From positions 1 to 64,000 of the forward strand of contig CAZRES010000003.1 of the NCBI GenBank assembly GCA_964598885.1: a DNA stretch of 64,000 nucleotides, read 5' to 3'. The first letter of the stretch is position 1, and each line of letters starts with the position of its first letter. The position numbers were made by a program, and so were the translations under genes. This stretch comes from SURF-33 sp964598885. GTDB taxonomy: Bacteria; Desulfobacterota; Desulfobacteria; Desulfobacterales; Desulfosalsimonadaceae. The notes under the pieces are model-generated. The model saw only the letters and a program-made list of their open reading frames with translations. It ran no database searches and was not told where the DNA came from. This document shows, piece after piece, positions 34,630 through 43,818 of this stretch.

Positions 34630-35121
34630 ATGCCGATATATGAATTCCACTGCAGCAAATGCAACACGATTTTCAATTTCTTCTCCAGGACCGTTAACAC
34701 GAAAAAAATTCCGCATTGCCCGAAATGCCGGGATGTGAAGCTGTCGCGCCAGGTCTCCCGCTTTGCCGTGGTGGGCCGTGCGTCCGAAGCAGAGGATGAG
34801 GATTTTCCGGTGGATGAATCCAGAATGGAAAAGGCCATGGAGATGATGGCCCGGGAAGCCGAGGGCATCAATGAGGATGACCCTCGCCAGGCGGCGCGGT
34901 TGATGCGGCGATTGACGGAAATGACGGGAATGGAACTCAACCAGGGCATGGAAGAGGCGCTTTGTCGGATGGAACGCGGCGAAGACCCGGAACAGATTGA
35001 GGCGGAAATGGGCGATCTTATCGGAGATCAAGATCCGTTTGTATTTTCGGGGAAAAAAGCGGGGCGGGCCGGCGAAAAGCCGATGCCGCCCCGCAGGGAT
35101 GACAGGCTTTATGATTTGTGA
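34630..35121 (+). CDS. FmdB-family zinc-ribbon protein
   Basis: A 163-residue protein. Residues 1-40 match the FmdB/CxxC_CxxC putative regulatory zinc ribbon: MPIYEFHCSKCNTIFNFF, then HCPKCRDVKLSR. The rest is an acidic, Met-rich helical tail (EKAMEMMAREAEGINED, then GMEEALCRMERGEDPEQ) seen in a subset of bacterial homologues. FmdB was linked to formamidase regulation; for most homologues the role is unknown. AGGA lies just before the ATG. It converges with the thiolase gene. Confidence 0.85.
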   Translation: MPIYEFHCSKCNTIFNFFSRTVNTKKIPHCPKCRDVKLSRQVSRFAVVGRASEAEDEDFPVDESRMEKAMEMMAREAEGINEDDPRQAARLMRRLTEMTGMELNQGMEEALCRMERGEDPEQIEAEMGDLIGDQDPFVFSGKKAGRAGEKPMPPRRDDRLYDL

Positions 35122-35157
35122 TAGTTGATGGTCTTTAGTGAGCGCACAGCGAAATCG

Positions 35158-36333
35158 TCAGCGGTTCACCACCAGGGCCACAGCCTCCCCGCCGCCCAGG
35201 CAGAGGGAGGCCAGCCCTGTTTTTTTCTCCTGACGGATCATTTCATAAATCAATGTCACCAGGACCCGGCAACCGCTGGCGCCGATGGGATGGCCCAGAG
35301 CCACGGAACCGCCGTTGACGTTGACTTTTTCCAGGTCCAGATCCAACTCCCGCATCACCGCCACGGTGGAGCCGGAAAACGCCTCGTTGATTTCAAACAG
35401 GTCCACGTCCTTTAGGGCCAGCCCCTGCTTGGCCAGGCATTTGGGCACCGCGATGATGGGGGCCACCAGCACATATTTCATATCAATTCCCGCGGATGCC
35501 TGGGCCCCGATTTTTGCCAGGACCGTACATCCGAGCTGTTGGGCTTTGGCCGCCGACATAACCACCACGGCGGCGGCGCCGTCGGAAATAATCGATGAAT
35601 TGCCCGCCGTGCCCACGCCGTTTTTCTGGAACGCGGGCTTCATCCTGGCCAGCACGTCATAAGGAGTTTCCACCACGGTCTCGTCCCGGTCAATCACCAG
35701 AGGATCGCCTTTGCGCTGGGGTACGCTTACGGGCATGATCTCATCGGAGAACCGTCCGCTGGTCACCGCGCGCAACGCCCGGGCATAGGTTTTTTCCGCG
35801 TAACGGTCCTGGTCCTCCCTGGTGACGCCGTATTTTTCCGAGCAAAGCTCGTTGGAAATGCCCATGTGAAAATCATTGACGATGTCCCACAGCCCGTCAT
35901 GGACCATGTGGTCCTGAATAGCTCCCGGTCCCATGCGGTATCCGAAACGGGCTTTTTCCAGGTAATAGGGCGCACTGGACATGTTTTCCATGCCGCCGGC
36001 CACCACCACGTCCGCGTCACCGGCGGCGACGGCCTGGGCCGCCAGCATCACGGATTTCAAACCGGACCCGCAGACCTTGTTGATGGTCAGGCATTCGGCT
36101 TCCCAGGGCAGGCCGGCCTTGACCGCGGCCTGCCGGGCCGGATTCTGGCCGTAGCCGCAGGGAAGGACCTGGCCCATGATGACTTCGTTGACTTCACTAT
36201 CCTTGATTCCGGATCGCCGGACAGCCTCCCGGATCACCAGTCCCCCGAGGTCCGTTGCGCCGATGCTGCTCAATGTTCCGTTAAATCCCCCCAGAGGCGT
36301 TCTGACCGCGCTGACGATGACTGCTTCGCTCAT
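35158..36333 (-). CDS. Thiolase, acetyl-CoA C-acyltransferase
   Basis: A 391-residue thiolase of normal length. The acyl-accepting Cys is in NKVCGSGLKS (Cys88); the other active-site motifs are NGGSVALGHPIGASG (His) and SLCLGGGEAVA (Cys). It would cleave a 3-oxoacyl-CoA with CoA, or condense two acetyl-CoA in reverse. It begins 55 bases after the stop of icmF on the same strand, so the two probably share a transcript. Together they fit short or branched acyl-CoA metabolism. Confidence 0.94.
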   Translation of the reverse strand: MSEAVIVSAVRTPLGGFNGTLSSIGATDLGGLVIREAVRRSGIKDSEVNEVIMGQVLPCGYGQNPARQAAVKAGLPWEAECLTINKVCGSGLKSVMLAAQAVAAGDADVVVAGGMENMSSAPYYLEKARFGYRMGPGAIQDHMVHDGLWDIVNDFHMGISNELCSEKYGVTREDQDRYAEKTYARALRAVTSGRFSDEIMPVSVPQRKGDPLVIDRDETVVETPYDVLARMKPAFQKNGVGTAGNSSIISDGAAAVVVMSAAKAQQLGCTVLAKIGAQASAGIDMKYVLVAPIIAVPKCLAKQGLALKDVDLFEINEAFSGSTVAVMRELDLDLEKVNVNGGSVALGHPIGASGCRVLVTLIYEMIRQEKKTGLASLCLGGGEAVALVVNR

Positions 36334-36388
36334 GTTTTATGATCCTTTGTTTTATTTAAAAGAATTCAGGTGTTAATCGATGGCTGGC

Positions 36389-39300
36389 TTACATATTGCG
36401 CCGATACTTTCCGCCGACTTCATATAAGGCTTCGGTGATCTGGCCCAAGGTGCAGCAGCGGACCGATTCCATGAGTTCGGCAAAGATATTTTCCCCGGCA
36501 AGGGCGACCTGTTTCAGACGGGCCAGGGCTTCGGGAGATTTATCCTTGTTTTTGGCGATAAAGGCGTCCCGGCGGTCGAGCTGGGACTGTTTTTCGGCTT
36601 CCGTGGCCCGGGCCAGCTCCAGCTTGGAAATAGCATCGATCTCATCGCCATCCGGATTCAAGAACATGTTGACCCCCACGATGGGCAGTTCCCCGGAATG
36701 CTTGAGCTGTTCGTAGTGCAGGGATTCGTCCTGGATCCGACTTCTCTGATACCCGCGTTCCATGGCGCCTTTGACCCCGCCTCGGGCCGTGATCCGGTCG
36801 AATTCGGCCAGCACGGCCTCTTCCACCAGGTCGGTGAGCTGTTCGATGTAGAATGCTCCCTGGTTGACGTTTTCATTTTTGGCCTGGCCCAGTTCCTTGT
36901 TGATGATCATCTGGATGGCCAGGGAGCGGCGCACGGATTCTTCGCTGGGGGTGGTCACGGCCTCGTCATAGGCGTTGGTGTGCAGACTGTTGCAGTTGTC
37001 GTAGATGGCATACAGGGCCTGGAGGGTGGTGCGGATGTCGTTGAACTGGATTTCCTGGCTGTGCAGGGACCGCCCCGAAGTCTGGATATGGTATTTGAGC
37101 ATCTGGGATCGCTCGGCCCCGCCATACATCTCCTTTAAAGCAATGGCCCAGATCCGGCGGGCCACCCGGCCGATGACGCTGTATTCCGGGTCCATGCCCG
37201 ATGAAAAGAAAAACGAGAGATTGGGCGCGAAACTGTCGATGGGCATGCCACGGGACAGGTAATATTCCACGTAGGTGAACCCGTTGGCCAGGGTAAAGGC
37301 AAGCTGGGAGATGGGATTGGCCCCGGCCTCGGCGATATGATAGCCCGACACCGACACGGAATAGAAATTGCGGATGTCATTTTTGATGAAATATTCCTGG
37401 ATGTCGCCCATCATTTTCAAGGCGAAATCCACGGAAAAGATGCAGGTGTTCTGACCCTGGTCTTCCTTGAGGATATCGGCCTGGACCGTGCCGCGAACGC
37501 TGGAGAGGACCGATTTTTTAATTTCTGCGGCTTCGGCGGCATCCGGGGCCCGGCCGTGATCGGTTGTGAACCGATCCATGCGCTGATCAACGGCGGCGTT
37601 TAAAAACATGGCCAGCATGATGGGCGCCGGCCCGTTGATGGTCATGGACACCGAAGTGTTGGGGGCTGCCAGGTCGAACCCGTCATACAGGACCTTGACA
37701 TCTTCAATGCTGCATATGCTTACCCCGGAGGTGCCGACTTTGCCGTAGATATCGGGCCGGATGTCGGGATCAAACCCGTAAAGGGTGACCGAATCAAACG
37801 CCGTGGAGAGCCGATTGGCGGGATACGCGCCGGACAGGAGCTTAAACCGTCGGTTGGTGCGGGCCGGGTCTCCTTCGCCGGCAAACATCCGGGTGGGATC
37901 TTCGTCGGTGCGCTTTACCGGAAACACGCCGGCCGTGAAGGGAAAACGGCCGGGCACGTTTTCCCGCCGCATCCAGGTATAGATGTCGCCTGGATCGCAA
38001 TAGGCGGGGAGGGCGATTTTCGGAATCCGGATCCCGGAAAGGGACGTGGTGAAAAGCGGCACCCGTATTTCCCGGTCCCGGACCTGATAGACCAGGTGGT
38101 CTTTGCTGTAAATTTTTTGGATGCCTTCCCATTGATCCATGCAGCGCCGAACGGACTTATCCAATGCCGATTCGGCGGTTTCGATTTCCCGGCGCAGTTT
38201 TTCCAGCAGGGCCGATGCATCGCCGGAAAGGGAATCGTCTTCGCGAAGAGCGAAGGCGGTTTGCTTGAAGTGCCAGGTTCTTCGCAACTGATCCGCCTGA
38301 TCCCTTGTAGTCCGGTGATAACGCCGCACGCAGTCGGCGATTTCAGACAGATACCGAGTGCGTTCCGGCGGCACAAAGATGGTTTTGGAGGTAGATGTCC
38401 GGTTTTTCGTGACCGGAACGCTGCTATGCAATGTCACGCCGGTTGTTTCATCGATCCGGTCCAGCAGATAACGGTAAAAGGCGGTGGCGCCGTCGTCGTT
38501 GAATTTTGAAGCAATGGTGCCGAATACCGGCAATTGATCGGCTGACTTGTCCCACGCCTTGCGGTTGCGCTGAACCTGTTTGCGCACATCCCGCAGGGCA
38601 TCATCAGAACCTTCCTTGTCGAACTTGTTGACCACGATGATATCGGCGTAATCGAGCATGTCGATTTTTTCCAGCTGGGTGGCGGCCCCGTAGTCGCTGG
38701 TCATGACATAAACGGACACATCCGAAAGATCGATGATATTGGACGCGCCCTGGCCGATACCCGCGGTTTCAACAATGATCAAGTCATAACCGGCCCGCTT
38801 GAGGATATCAACGGCATCGGGAAGAACCACCGGAAGTTCCATGCTGCTCCGGCGAACGGCGATGCTGCGCATGAACACCCGGGGAGTCTCGATGGCGTTC
38901 ATGCGGATCCGGTCCCCCAGCAGGGCTCCGCCGGTTTTGCGGCGGGACGGATCGCAGGAGAGAATGCCGACGCGGATATCCGCCAGATCGTTTAACAGCC
39001 GGATGACCAGCTCATCGGTGAGAGAAGACTTGCCGGCCCCGCCGGTGCCGGTGATGCCGATTACGGGGATGGTTTTTTGGCCGCCGGCTTCCGAAAGCTG
39101 TGTTTTGATGCCCTGAAACGCCTCCATGCGTCCGGCGGCTTCCAGTTCGGCCAGGGTGATGAGCCGGGCCACGATGGCGGGATGATCCGGGTGCAGGGCC
39201 GCGGGATCGACCTGATCCGCGTCGGGCAGGACGTCCATCTTCCGCATCATGTCATTGATCATTCCCTGGAGTCCCATGCGGGCCCCGTCGGCCGGGGAAT

Positions 39301-39667
39301 AGATTTTGGCGATGCCGTAATCTTCGAGCTCCCTGATTTCGGCCGGCACGATGACCCCGCCGCCGCCGCCGAAGATTTTTACATGCCCCGCGCCCCGGTC
39401 TTTGAGCATATCGGCCAGGTATTTAAAAAATTCCACGTGTCCGCCCTGGTAGGAAGAAATGGCCACACCATGTGCGTCTTCTTCCACCACGGCCTTTACG
39501 ATTTCCGCCACCGAACGGTTATGCCCTAGATGAATGACCTCGGCCCCGGTGTCCTGGAGAATCCGGCGGATGATATTAATGGCCGCGTCATGACCGTCGA
39601 AAAGGGCTGTGGCGGTTACCACGCGGATGGGATTTCGCGGGCTGTAGAGTTCGGTTTCCTGGGTCAT
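36389..39667 (-). CDS. icmF: Fused isobutyryl-CoA mutase (IcmF)
   Basis: A 1092-residue B12 enzyme with three parts: N-terminal cobalamin domain (LFDGHDAAINIIRR, EVIHLGHNRSV, SSYQGGHVEFF); central G-protein chaperone domain (GITGTGGAGKSSL, DPSRRKTGGALLGDRIRM, VVNKFDKEGSDDA); and C-terminal mutase domain. The mutase motif GYHIAEAGANPISQLAF has Gln in the acyl-binding strand, as in isobutyryl-CoA mutases, not the Arg of methylmalonyl-CoA mutase. It would interconvert isobutyryl- and n-butyryl-CoA, and possibly pivalyl/isovaleryl-CoA. TAGGAG five bases before the ATG sets the start at 39667. It heads an operon with the thiolase. Confidence 0.95.
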   Translation of the reverse strand: MTQETELYSPRNPIRVVTATALFDGHDAAINIIRRILQDTGAEVIHLGHNRSVAEIVKAVVEEDAHGVAISSYQGGHVEFFKYLADMLKDRGAGHVKIFGGGGGVIVPAEIRELEDYGIAKIYSPADGARMGLQGMINDMMRKMDVLPDADQVDPAALHPDHPAIVARLITLAELEAAGRMEAFQGIKTQLSEAGGQKTIPVIGITGTGGAGKSSLTDELVIRLLNDLADIRVGILSCDPSRRKTGGALLGDRIRMNAIETPRVFMRSIAVRRSSMELPVVLPDAVDILKRAGYDLIIVETAGIGQGASNIIDLSDVSVYVMTSDYGAATQLEKIDMLDYADIIVVNKFDKEGSDDALRDVRKQVQRNRKAWDKSADQLPVFGTIASKFNDDGATAFYRYLLDRIDETTGVTLHSSVPVTKNRTSTSKTIFVPPERTRYLSEIADCVRRYHRTTRDQADQLRRTWHFKQTAFALREDDSLSGDASALLEKLRREIETAESALDKSVRRCMDQWEGIQKIYSKDHLVYQVRDREIRVPLFTTSLSGIRIPKIALPAYCDPGDIYTWMRRENVPGRFPFTAGVFPVKRTDEDPTRMFAGEGDPARTNRRFKLLSGAYPANRLSTAFDSVTLYGFDPDIRPDIYGKVGTSGVSICSIEDVKVLYDGFDLAAPNTSVSMTINGPAPIMLAMFLNAAVDQRMDRFTTDHGRAPDAAEAAEIKKSVLSSVRGTVQADILKEDQGQNTCIFSVDFALKMMGDIQEYFIKNDIRNFYSVSVSGYHIAEAGANPISQLAFTLANGFTYVEYYLSRGMPIDSFAPNLSFFFSSGMDPEYSVIGRVARRIWAIALKEMYGGAERSQMLKYHIQTSGRSLHSQEIQFNDIRTTLQALYAIYDNCNSLHTNAYDEAVTTPSEESVRRSLAIQMIINKELGQAKNENVNQGAFYIEQLTDLVEEAVLAEFDRITARGGVKGAMERGYQRSRIQDESLHYEQLKHSGELPIVGVNMFLNPDGDEIDAISKLELARATEAEKQSQLDRRDAFIAKNKDKSPEALARLKQVALAGENIFAELMESVRCCTLGQITEALYEVGGKYRRNM

Positions 39668-39734
39668 TTTCACTCCTAATCCGACCGGTCAGTATGTAGT
39701 TTTATTTATTGTGAAAACGCCGGGCTCGACGGTG

Positions 39735-40148
39735 TCATTCATACCACCAAGAATCGTTTTGTTCAAGCGGATCCAGTGTTTTTAAGCGGCCGTCTAGAAT
39801 GACTTGTGGAGAAAGGTCGCATTCGTCGCGGCCGCAGCGCATCAGCCGGTCGCAGGTCATGATCCAGCCCATAATCGGTCCGTGTTTGGCAAAGGTTTCC
39901 AGGCTGTATGCCGAGCAGCTGGGATGCATGGGACAGCCGCCGTCTCTGACCGCGGACAGGTGATGTAACGGTCCCTGATAAATATGAATAAAGGCGCCGG
40001 CAGTCGATCCCGGATCCTGTCTTCCGGGGGGGCTATGGATCCAGCCGCATCCGGCTCCCGTCAACAGGATTATGGTCCAAAGGAACGTAAACAGTGCGAA
40101 CATTCGTATCCAAGTTGATGATTTTATGTCAATAAAGGACATGTCCAT
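39735..40148 (-). CDS. YidD-like protein with lipoprotein-like N-terminus
   Basis: A 137-residue protein. The N-terminal hydrophobic stretch (MFALFTFLWTIILLTGAGC) ends in a Cys like a lipobox. Residues about 55-115 match the YidD/Haemolytic family (PF01809): HIYQGPLHHLSAVRDG, CPMHPSCSAYSLETFAKHGPI, MTCDRLMRCGRDE. A polar tail ends DSWWYE. Classic YidD is a short cytosolic factor next to yidC; this one has an export signal and different neighbours. It starts 7 bases after the znuB stop, so it is the last gene of the zinc-uptake operon. The Cys and His could bind metal, but that is inference. Confidence 0.78.
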   Translation of the reverse strand: MDMSFIDIKSSTWIRMFALFTFLWTIILLTGAGCGWIHSPPGRQDPGSTAGAFIHIYQGPLHHLSAVRDGGCPMHPSCSAYSLETFAKHGPIMGWIMTCDRLMRCGRDECDLSPQVILDGRLKTLDPLEQNDSWWYE

Positions 40149-40155
40149 CGTTTTT

Positions 40156-40989
40156 TCACGACCTCGGGGCGGTGTTTGTTTTGACCCTGCGGCAAACGGC
40201 ATCGATGATCAGGGAAACGCAGAAGCCGAACGTGGCCACCAGAATAATGGTGGCGCCCGAAGTCAGGTTGAATGCGTAGGCTATCCAGAGCCCGCCGAGA
40301 TTGAACAGCATGGCCAGAAAAGTGGACACCGCCATCATCATGGCCAATGATCGCGTATATTTTTCGGCAATATAAGGGGGAATGGTCAGCAGGGCGATAA
40401 CGAGAATCAGTCCGACGATCCGGATGATCAACACGATGGAGACGGCAATCAGGCCGATAAACAGAAAATAGACCAGGTCAACGGGAACGCCCCGGAGTCG
40501 GGCAAATTCGTCATCATAGGAAATCGCCAGCAGGTCGCGGTAGAAATATCCGGCCGCAAAAAGCGTGAATATGCCGAGAAAGATCATCCACCAGAGATCG
40601 GAACCGGGCACCGATAAAATGGATCCGAACAGATACGTCACGAGATTGACGGAGTATCCCGGCGTCAGGTCCAGTAGAATGATGCCCACAGCCATGCCGA
40701 CAGCCCAGATGACGCCGATAAAGGTGTCGGTCCGGTGTTTGGCTTTGAGCAGTACCAGGGCCATGATTGCCGCCGCGATCAGTGAAAAACCGATGGTGCC
40801 CAGAAGATAGGGGATGCCGAGGAAAAACGCCAGCCCGATGCCGCCGAATGCCGCATGAGCAATGCCGCCGGCGATGAATACCAGGCGGTTGACCACCACA
40901 AACGTACCGATAATTCCGCAGATCAGGCTGGCGAAAACGCCGGCGATGACGGCGTTTCGCATGAATTCAAATTGAAGGACCTCGATCAT
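40156..40989 (-). CDS. znuB: Metal (zinc/manganese-type) ABC transporter permease
   Basis: A 277-residue permease of the ABC-3 family (ZnuB/MntB type). About eight membrane segments are visible, with FVVVNRLVFIAGGIAHAAFGGIG and the cytoplasmic coupling loop near DEFARLRGVP. It would form the membrane channel for a metal ion, most likely zinc given the His-rich binding protein. It starts one base after the ATPase gene stop and is followed by the YidD-like gene. Confidence 0.9.
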   Translation of the reverse strand: MIEVLQFEFMRNAVIAGVFASLICGIIGTFVVVNRLVFIAGGIAHAAFGGIGLAFFLGIPYLLGTIGFSLIAAAIMALVLLKAKHRTDTFIGVIWAVGMAVGIILLDLTPGYSVNLVTYLFGSILSVPGSDLWWMIFLGIFTLFAAGYFYRDLLAISYDDEFARLRGVPVDLVYFLFIGLIAVSIVLIIRIVGLILVIALLTIPPYIAEKYTRSLAMMMAVSTFLAMLFNLGGLWIAYAFNLTSGATIILVATFGFCVSLIIDAVCRRVKTNTAPRS

Positions 40990-40990
40990 T

Positions 40991-41746
40991 TCAGTTCTCG
41001 TGAGTTTTTAGAATGCGGTGAGGAATACCGTGGGCCACCAGTTCCACGGGGCATCCATAGCTTGCCGCAAGCATGGGTTCGGTGATTTCGGCCTCGTCGT
41101 GGTAGTGAACGGTCCGGTTCACGCAGGCCACAGCCGTGGCATAGGTAGACAGCACCATGATGTCGTGGCTCGCCATGACGATGGTTTTGGTTTGATTGAT
41201 TTTTTTAAGAAGGGCATACAAGTCGGCCCGGCCGGTGCTGTCCAGTCCGGTGGTGGGTTCGTCGAGAATCAGAATATTCGGGTCCGTGGCAAGAGCACGG
41301 GCGATAAAAACCCGTTCCCGCTGCCCTCCCGAGAGCTCGTCAATACGCCGGTTCCGGTATTCCAGCATTTCCAGTTCTCCAAGAGCAACCCGGGCGGCTT
41401 CCCGGTCATTTTCGGACATCCGGGAATGACCGTGCATGCGGAGACGGCCCATGAGCACCACATCCATTACCGATATGGGAAAGGAGCGGGCGGCTGCCAC
41501 ATCCTGAGGGACATAGCCGATGCGATGGGAGATTTTTCCGGGAGGATGATCAAATACGCGGATGCTTCCCTGATTAGGTTTCAGCAGCCCCATGAGCAGC
41601 TTGAGCAGGGTGGTTTTTCCACCCCCGTTGGGACCGATCACGGCCAGAAAGGCTTTATCGTCGATGTCAAAGGAGACATCGTCCAGCACGGGTCTGCCGT
41701 TGAACGAAAAAACAACGTTTTTAAAACGTACGACCGGGATTCCCAT
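40991..41746 (-). CDS. znuC: Metal ABC transporter ATP-binding protein
   Basis: A 251-residue ABC ATPase. Walker A is GPNGGGKTT, the signature LSGGQRERVFIARAL, Walker B ILILDEPTTGLD, and the H-loop ASHDIMV. It powers the ZnuB permease. It starts 7 bases after the znuA stop and is followed directly by the permease gene, a normal znuACB order. Confidence 0.92.
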   Translation of the reverse strand: MGIPVVRFKNVVFSFNGRPVLDDVSFDIDDKAFLAVIGPNGGGKTTLLKLLMGLLKPNQGSIRVFDHPPGKISHRIGYVPQDVAAARSFPISVMDVVLMGRLRMHGHSRMSENDREAARVALGELEMLEYRNRRIDELSGGQRERVFIARALATDPNILILDEPTTGLDSTGRADLYALLKKINQTKTIVMASHDIMVLSTYATAVACVNRTVHYHDEAEITEPMLAASYGCPVELVAHGIPHRILKTHEN

Positions 41747-41753
41747 GTCAATG

Positions 41754-42680
41754 TTACCTCAGGGCTTCCTTCAGGGATGCTGCAACGGAACGGATATTTT
41801 CAAACCAGTTTTCGGCCAGGGGGTCGGCATGCACCAGGGAGCCTTGGATTTCATCGGCGATGATCCGGGCCTGCTCGGATGAAAACTGGGGTTGAATGAG
41901 AATCGTGCGGATGCCGGTATCCCGGGCAAAGACGATCAGAGAATGCAACTCCCGGGCTTTGGGTTCCTTGCCGTCGATTTCAATGGATATCTGCCGTAAT
42001 CCATAAGCGTCGGCAAAATATCCCCAGGAGGGATGAAACACCAGGAATAATTCGCCTTCGTGTTCGGCAAAGCGTTGTCGCAGTTCCCTGTGGAGCTCAT
42101 CCAGTTGATTAATAAAGGATGCGTAATTGTCTTCAAATTCCGATTGAAGTTCCGGTGAAGCCTGGATGAGGCCGTTAAGGATATGGCGGGCCTGAATCCT
42201 GACCAGAGGCGGGGAGAGCCAGATATGGGGATCGCTCATGCCGCAGTCATGGTGATGATCGCTACCATGGTGAACGTGGGGTTTTTGATTTTCTTTGATC
42301 CTTCCCCGGGCATCATGCCGGTTGATGGGCTGTTTTTCAATGTCTTTATCTGTATGGATAATCGTCATCTTTGGGTTGAAAGAGGAAAATTTGGACAGCC
42401 AGACGGATTCGAAAGGTACGCCCACGGCAAAATAAACCGTTGCAGCGGCAATTTGTTTCATCTGCGCCGGCTTAGGTTCGAAGATTTCCGGGGCATGACC
42501 GGGAAGAACCATGACGGTGGCGTCCACATGGGGGCCTCCGATGGCTTCCACAAAATATTTCTGGGGAGGAATGCTCACCACTACGGGGATTTTCTCGGCT
42601 GTCCGGCTGTTTTGCGGCAAGCCGAGAGTTCCAACCCCGATGATCAGGGCCGTGATGGCAATCGCGATCCATTGTTTCAT
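41754..42680 (-). CDS. znuA: Zinc ABC transporter substrate-binding protein
   Basis: A 308-residue periplasmic metal-binding protein (ZnuA/TroA family). It has a signal peptide (IAIAITALIIGVGTLGL). Metal-ligand His regions are GGPHVDATVMVLPGHAPE, a His-rich loop HVHHGSDHHHDC, then DPHIWLSP, and FHPSWGYFADAYGL. The His-rich loop marks zinc-specific members. It is the first gene of znuACB plus the YidD-like gene. The 200-base upstream region is AT-rich and probably holds a Zur or Fur-family site, but I could not identify a clear box. Confidence 0.92.
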   Translation of the reverse strand: MKQWIAIAITALIIGVGTLGLPQNSRTAEKIPVVVSIPPQKYFVEAIGGPHVDATVMVLPGHAPEIFEPKPAQMKQIAAATVYFAVGVPFESVWLSKFSSFNPKMTIIHTDKDIEKQPINRHDARGRIKENQKPHVHHGSDHHHDCGMSDPHIWLSPPLVRIQARHILNGLIQASPELQSEFEDNYASFINQLDELHRELRQRFAEHEGELFLVFHPSWGYFADAYGLRQISIEIDGKEPKARELHSLIVFARDTGIRTILIQPQFSSEQARIIADEIQGSLVHADPLAENWFENIRSVAASLKEALR

Positions 42681-42887
42681 TGCAAGGTTTCCTTTATTTT
42701 TTACGGATGTTACTGGTTTGAAAAGTCATGCGTTACGAAAACTTCAAGATTGCTTTATCAATAATATCAAATACAAAATAGCAATTATGCAAATTCCGGA
42801 GTGAAGTCAAGGACAATATCGCCGGATACAGGCATGTTTTCGGGGCTGCGCTTTGATGCATTCCTTTTTGGGAGCGCATTACGCCCC

Positions 42888-43814
42888 TCATCTGACAATG
42901 GAACATCCAAGGCGCAGAGCGTGGGTTCGTTTTTGGTAATGGAGCATACTTTCCGCAAGGCTGTCCGCATACTGCGCATGGAGATAAATTTGCAGGTGAG
43001 TCGAAATAATCCAATCAATGGGAAACGAGAGGTCGGCGCGGAACGAATTTCCTTTATCGGCCATGCGCCAGTGGGTTTCAAAAACCGCGCCGTCGGCCTT
43101 GCCGAATTTGAGTCCAAGGTCGAAATAGCCGCGATAACGATATAAATCCGGATTTCCTGAATCGCTGTTGTCCACATATGTCCAGATTTTCGGCGCAATC
43201 ATCATTCCGTAGCCGGTTTTTTGATGAAGGAAAACAAAAATCGGATACATATAGATGATATTGGTGCTCCTGGAAGAATCCCCGTCCTTGCCGTTGGATT
43301 CATGCCGGCCTCCAATTTGCAAAAAAAAATGGGCCGGGCCGCGACCGGAAAAAAGGTTGGGTGACACGAAAAACGTTTCGGGCTTGTAGCTGGTGTCGTT
43401 AAAAGGTTTGGAAGAAGAAGCCAGATCCCAGAAGGAGGTTTGCGTGTAGGCAAGATAAAATCCCCGTGTCCAGGGATGTTTTTGGGCAATGGACATGGAG
43501 GGGTTGATAAAACGGTATTTCAGGCTGAGTTGGAACTTGCTCTTTTCCGGATCAATACCGCGCAGAAAATACATCGGTTCATAGGCGGCCATATTATCAA
43601 GATAAGGCTGGTATTTGTTGAAAAGCGAATCAATCGTCTGATGGGTGTCGTCTTCTTCTTGACCGGGCGCGGGATCACGGGTCTCGAACCCATACACTGT
43701 GCCCGCCGAAAATATCAGAACCGCGCATGCCGATAAAATGATGTCCCAAAATGTTATGTTCGTGTTAAGCCGTTTGATGTTGAGCCACCAATGCGTTACA
43801 TTTTTTGTCTTCAT
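42888..43814 (-). CDS. pldA: Outer-membrane phospholipase A (OMPLA)
   Basis: A 308-residue protein with an N-terminal signal/anchor (FWDIILSACAVLIFSAGTVYG) and a phospholipase A1 beta-barrel (PF02253). The catalytic residues are His171 and Ser173 in GGRHESNG, and Asn185 in SRSTNIIY, as in E. coli PldA (His142, Ser144, Asn156). OMPLA breaks down phospholipids that have slipped into the outer leaflet of the outer membrane when the membrane is damaged. It starts 4 bases after the stop of the efflux outer-membrane gene, so it is the last gene of the RND operon, an unusual place. Confidence 0.92.
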   Translation of the reverse strand: MKTKNVTHWWLNIKRLNTNITFWDIILSACAVLIFSAGTVYGFETRDPAPGQEEDDTHQTIDSLFNKYQPYLDNMAAYEPMYFLRGIDPEKSKFQLSLKYRFINPSMSIAQKHPWTRGFYLAYTQTSFWDLASSSKPFNDTSYKPETFFVSPNLFSGRGPAHFFLQIGGRHESNGKDGDSSRSTNIIYMYPIFVFLHQKTGYGMMIAPKIWTYVDNSDSGNPDLYRYRGYFDLGLKFGKADGAVFETHWRMADKGNSFRADLSFPIDWIISTHLQIYLHAQYADSLAESMLHYQKRTHALRLGCSIVR

Positions 43815-43818
43815 GAAC

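Noticed and set aside
42681..42887. A defined Zur box upstream of znuA
   Set aside because: The region is AT-rich with partial symmetry near TTGCATAATTGC, but the halves match poorly, so I do not call it.
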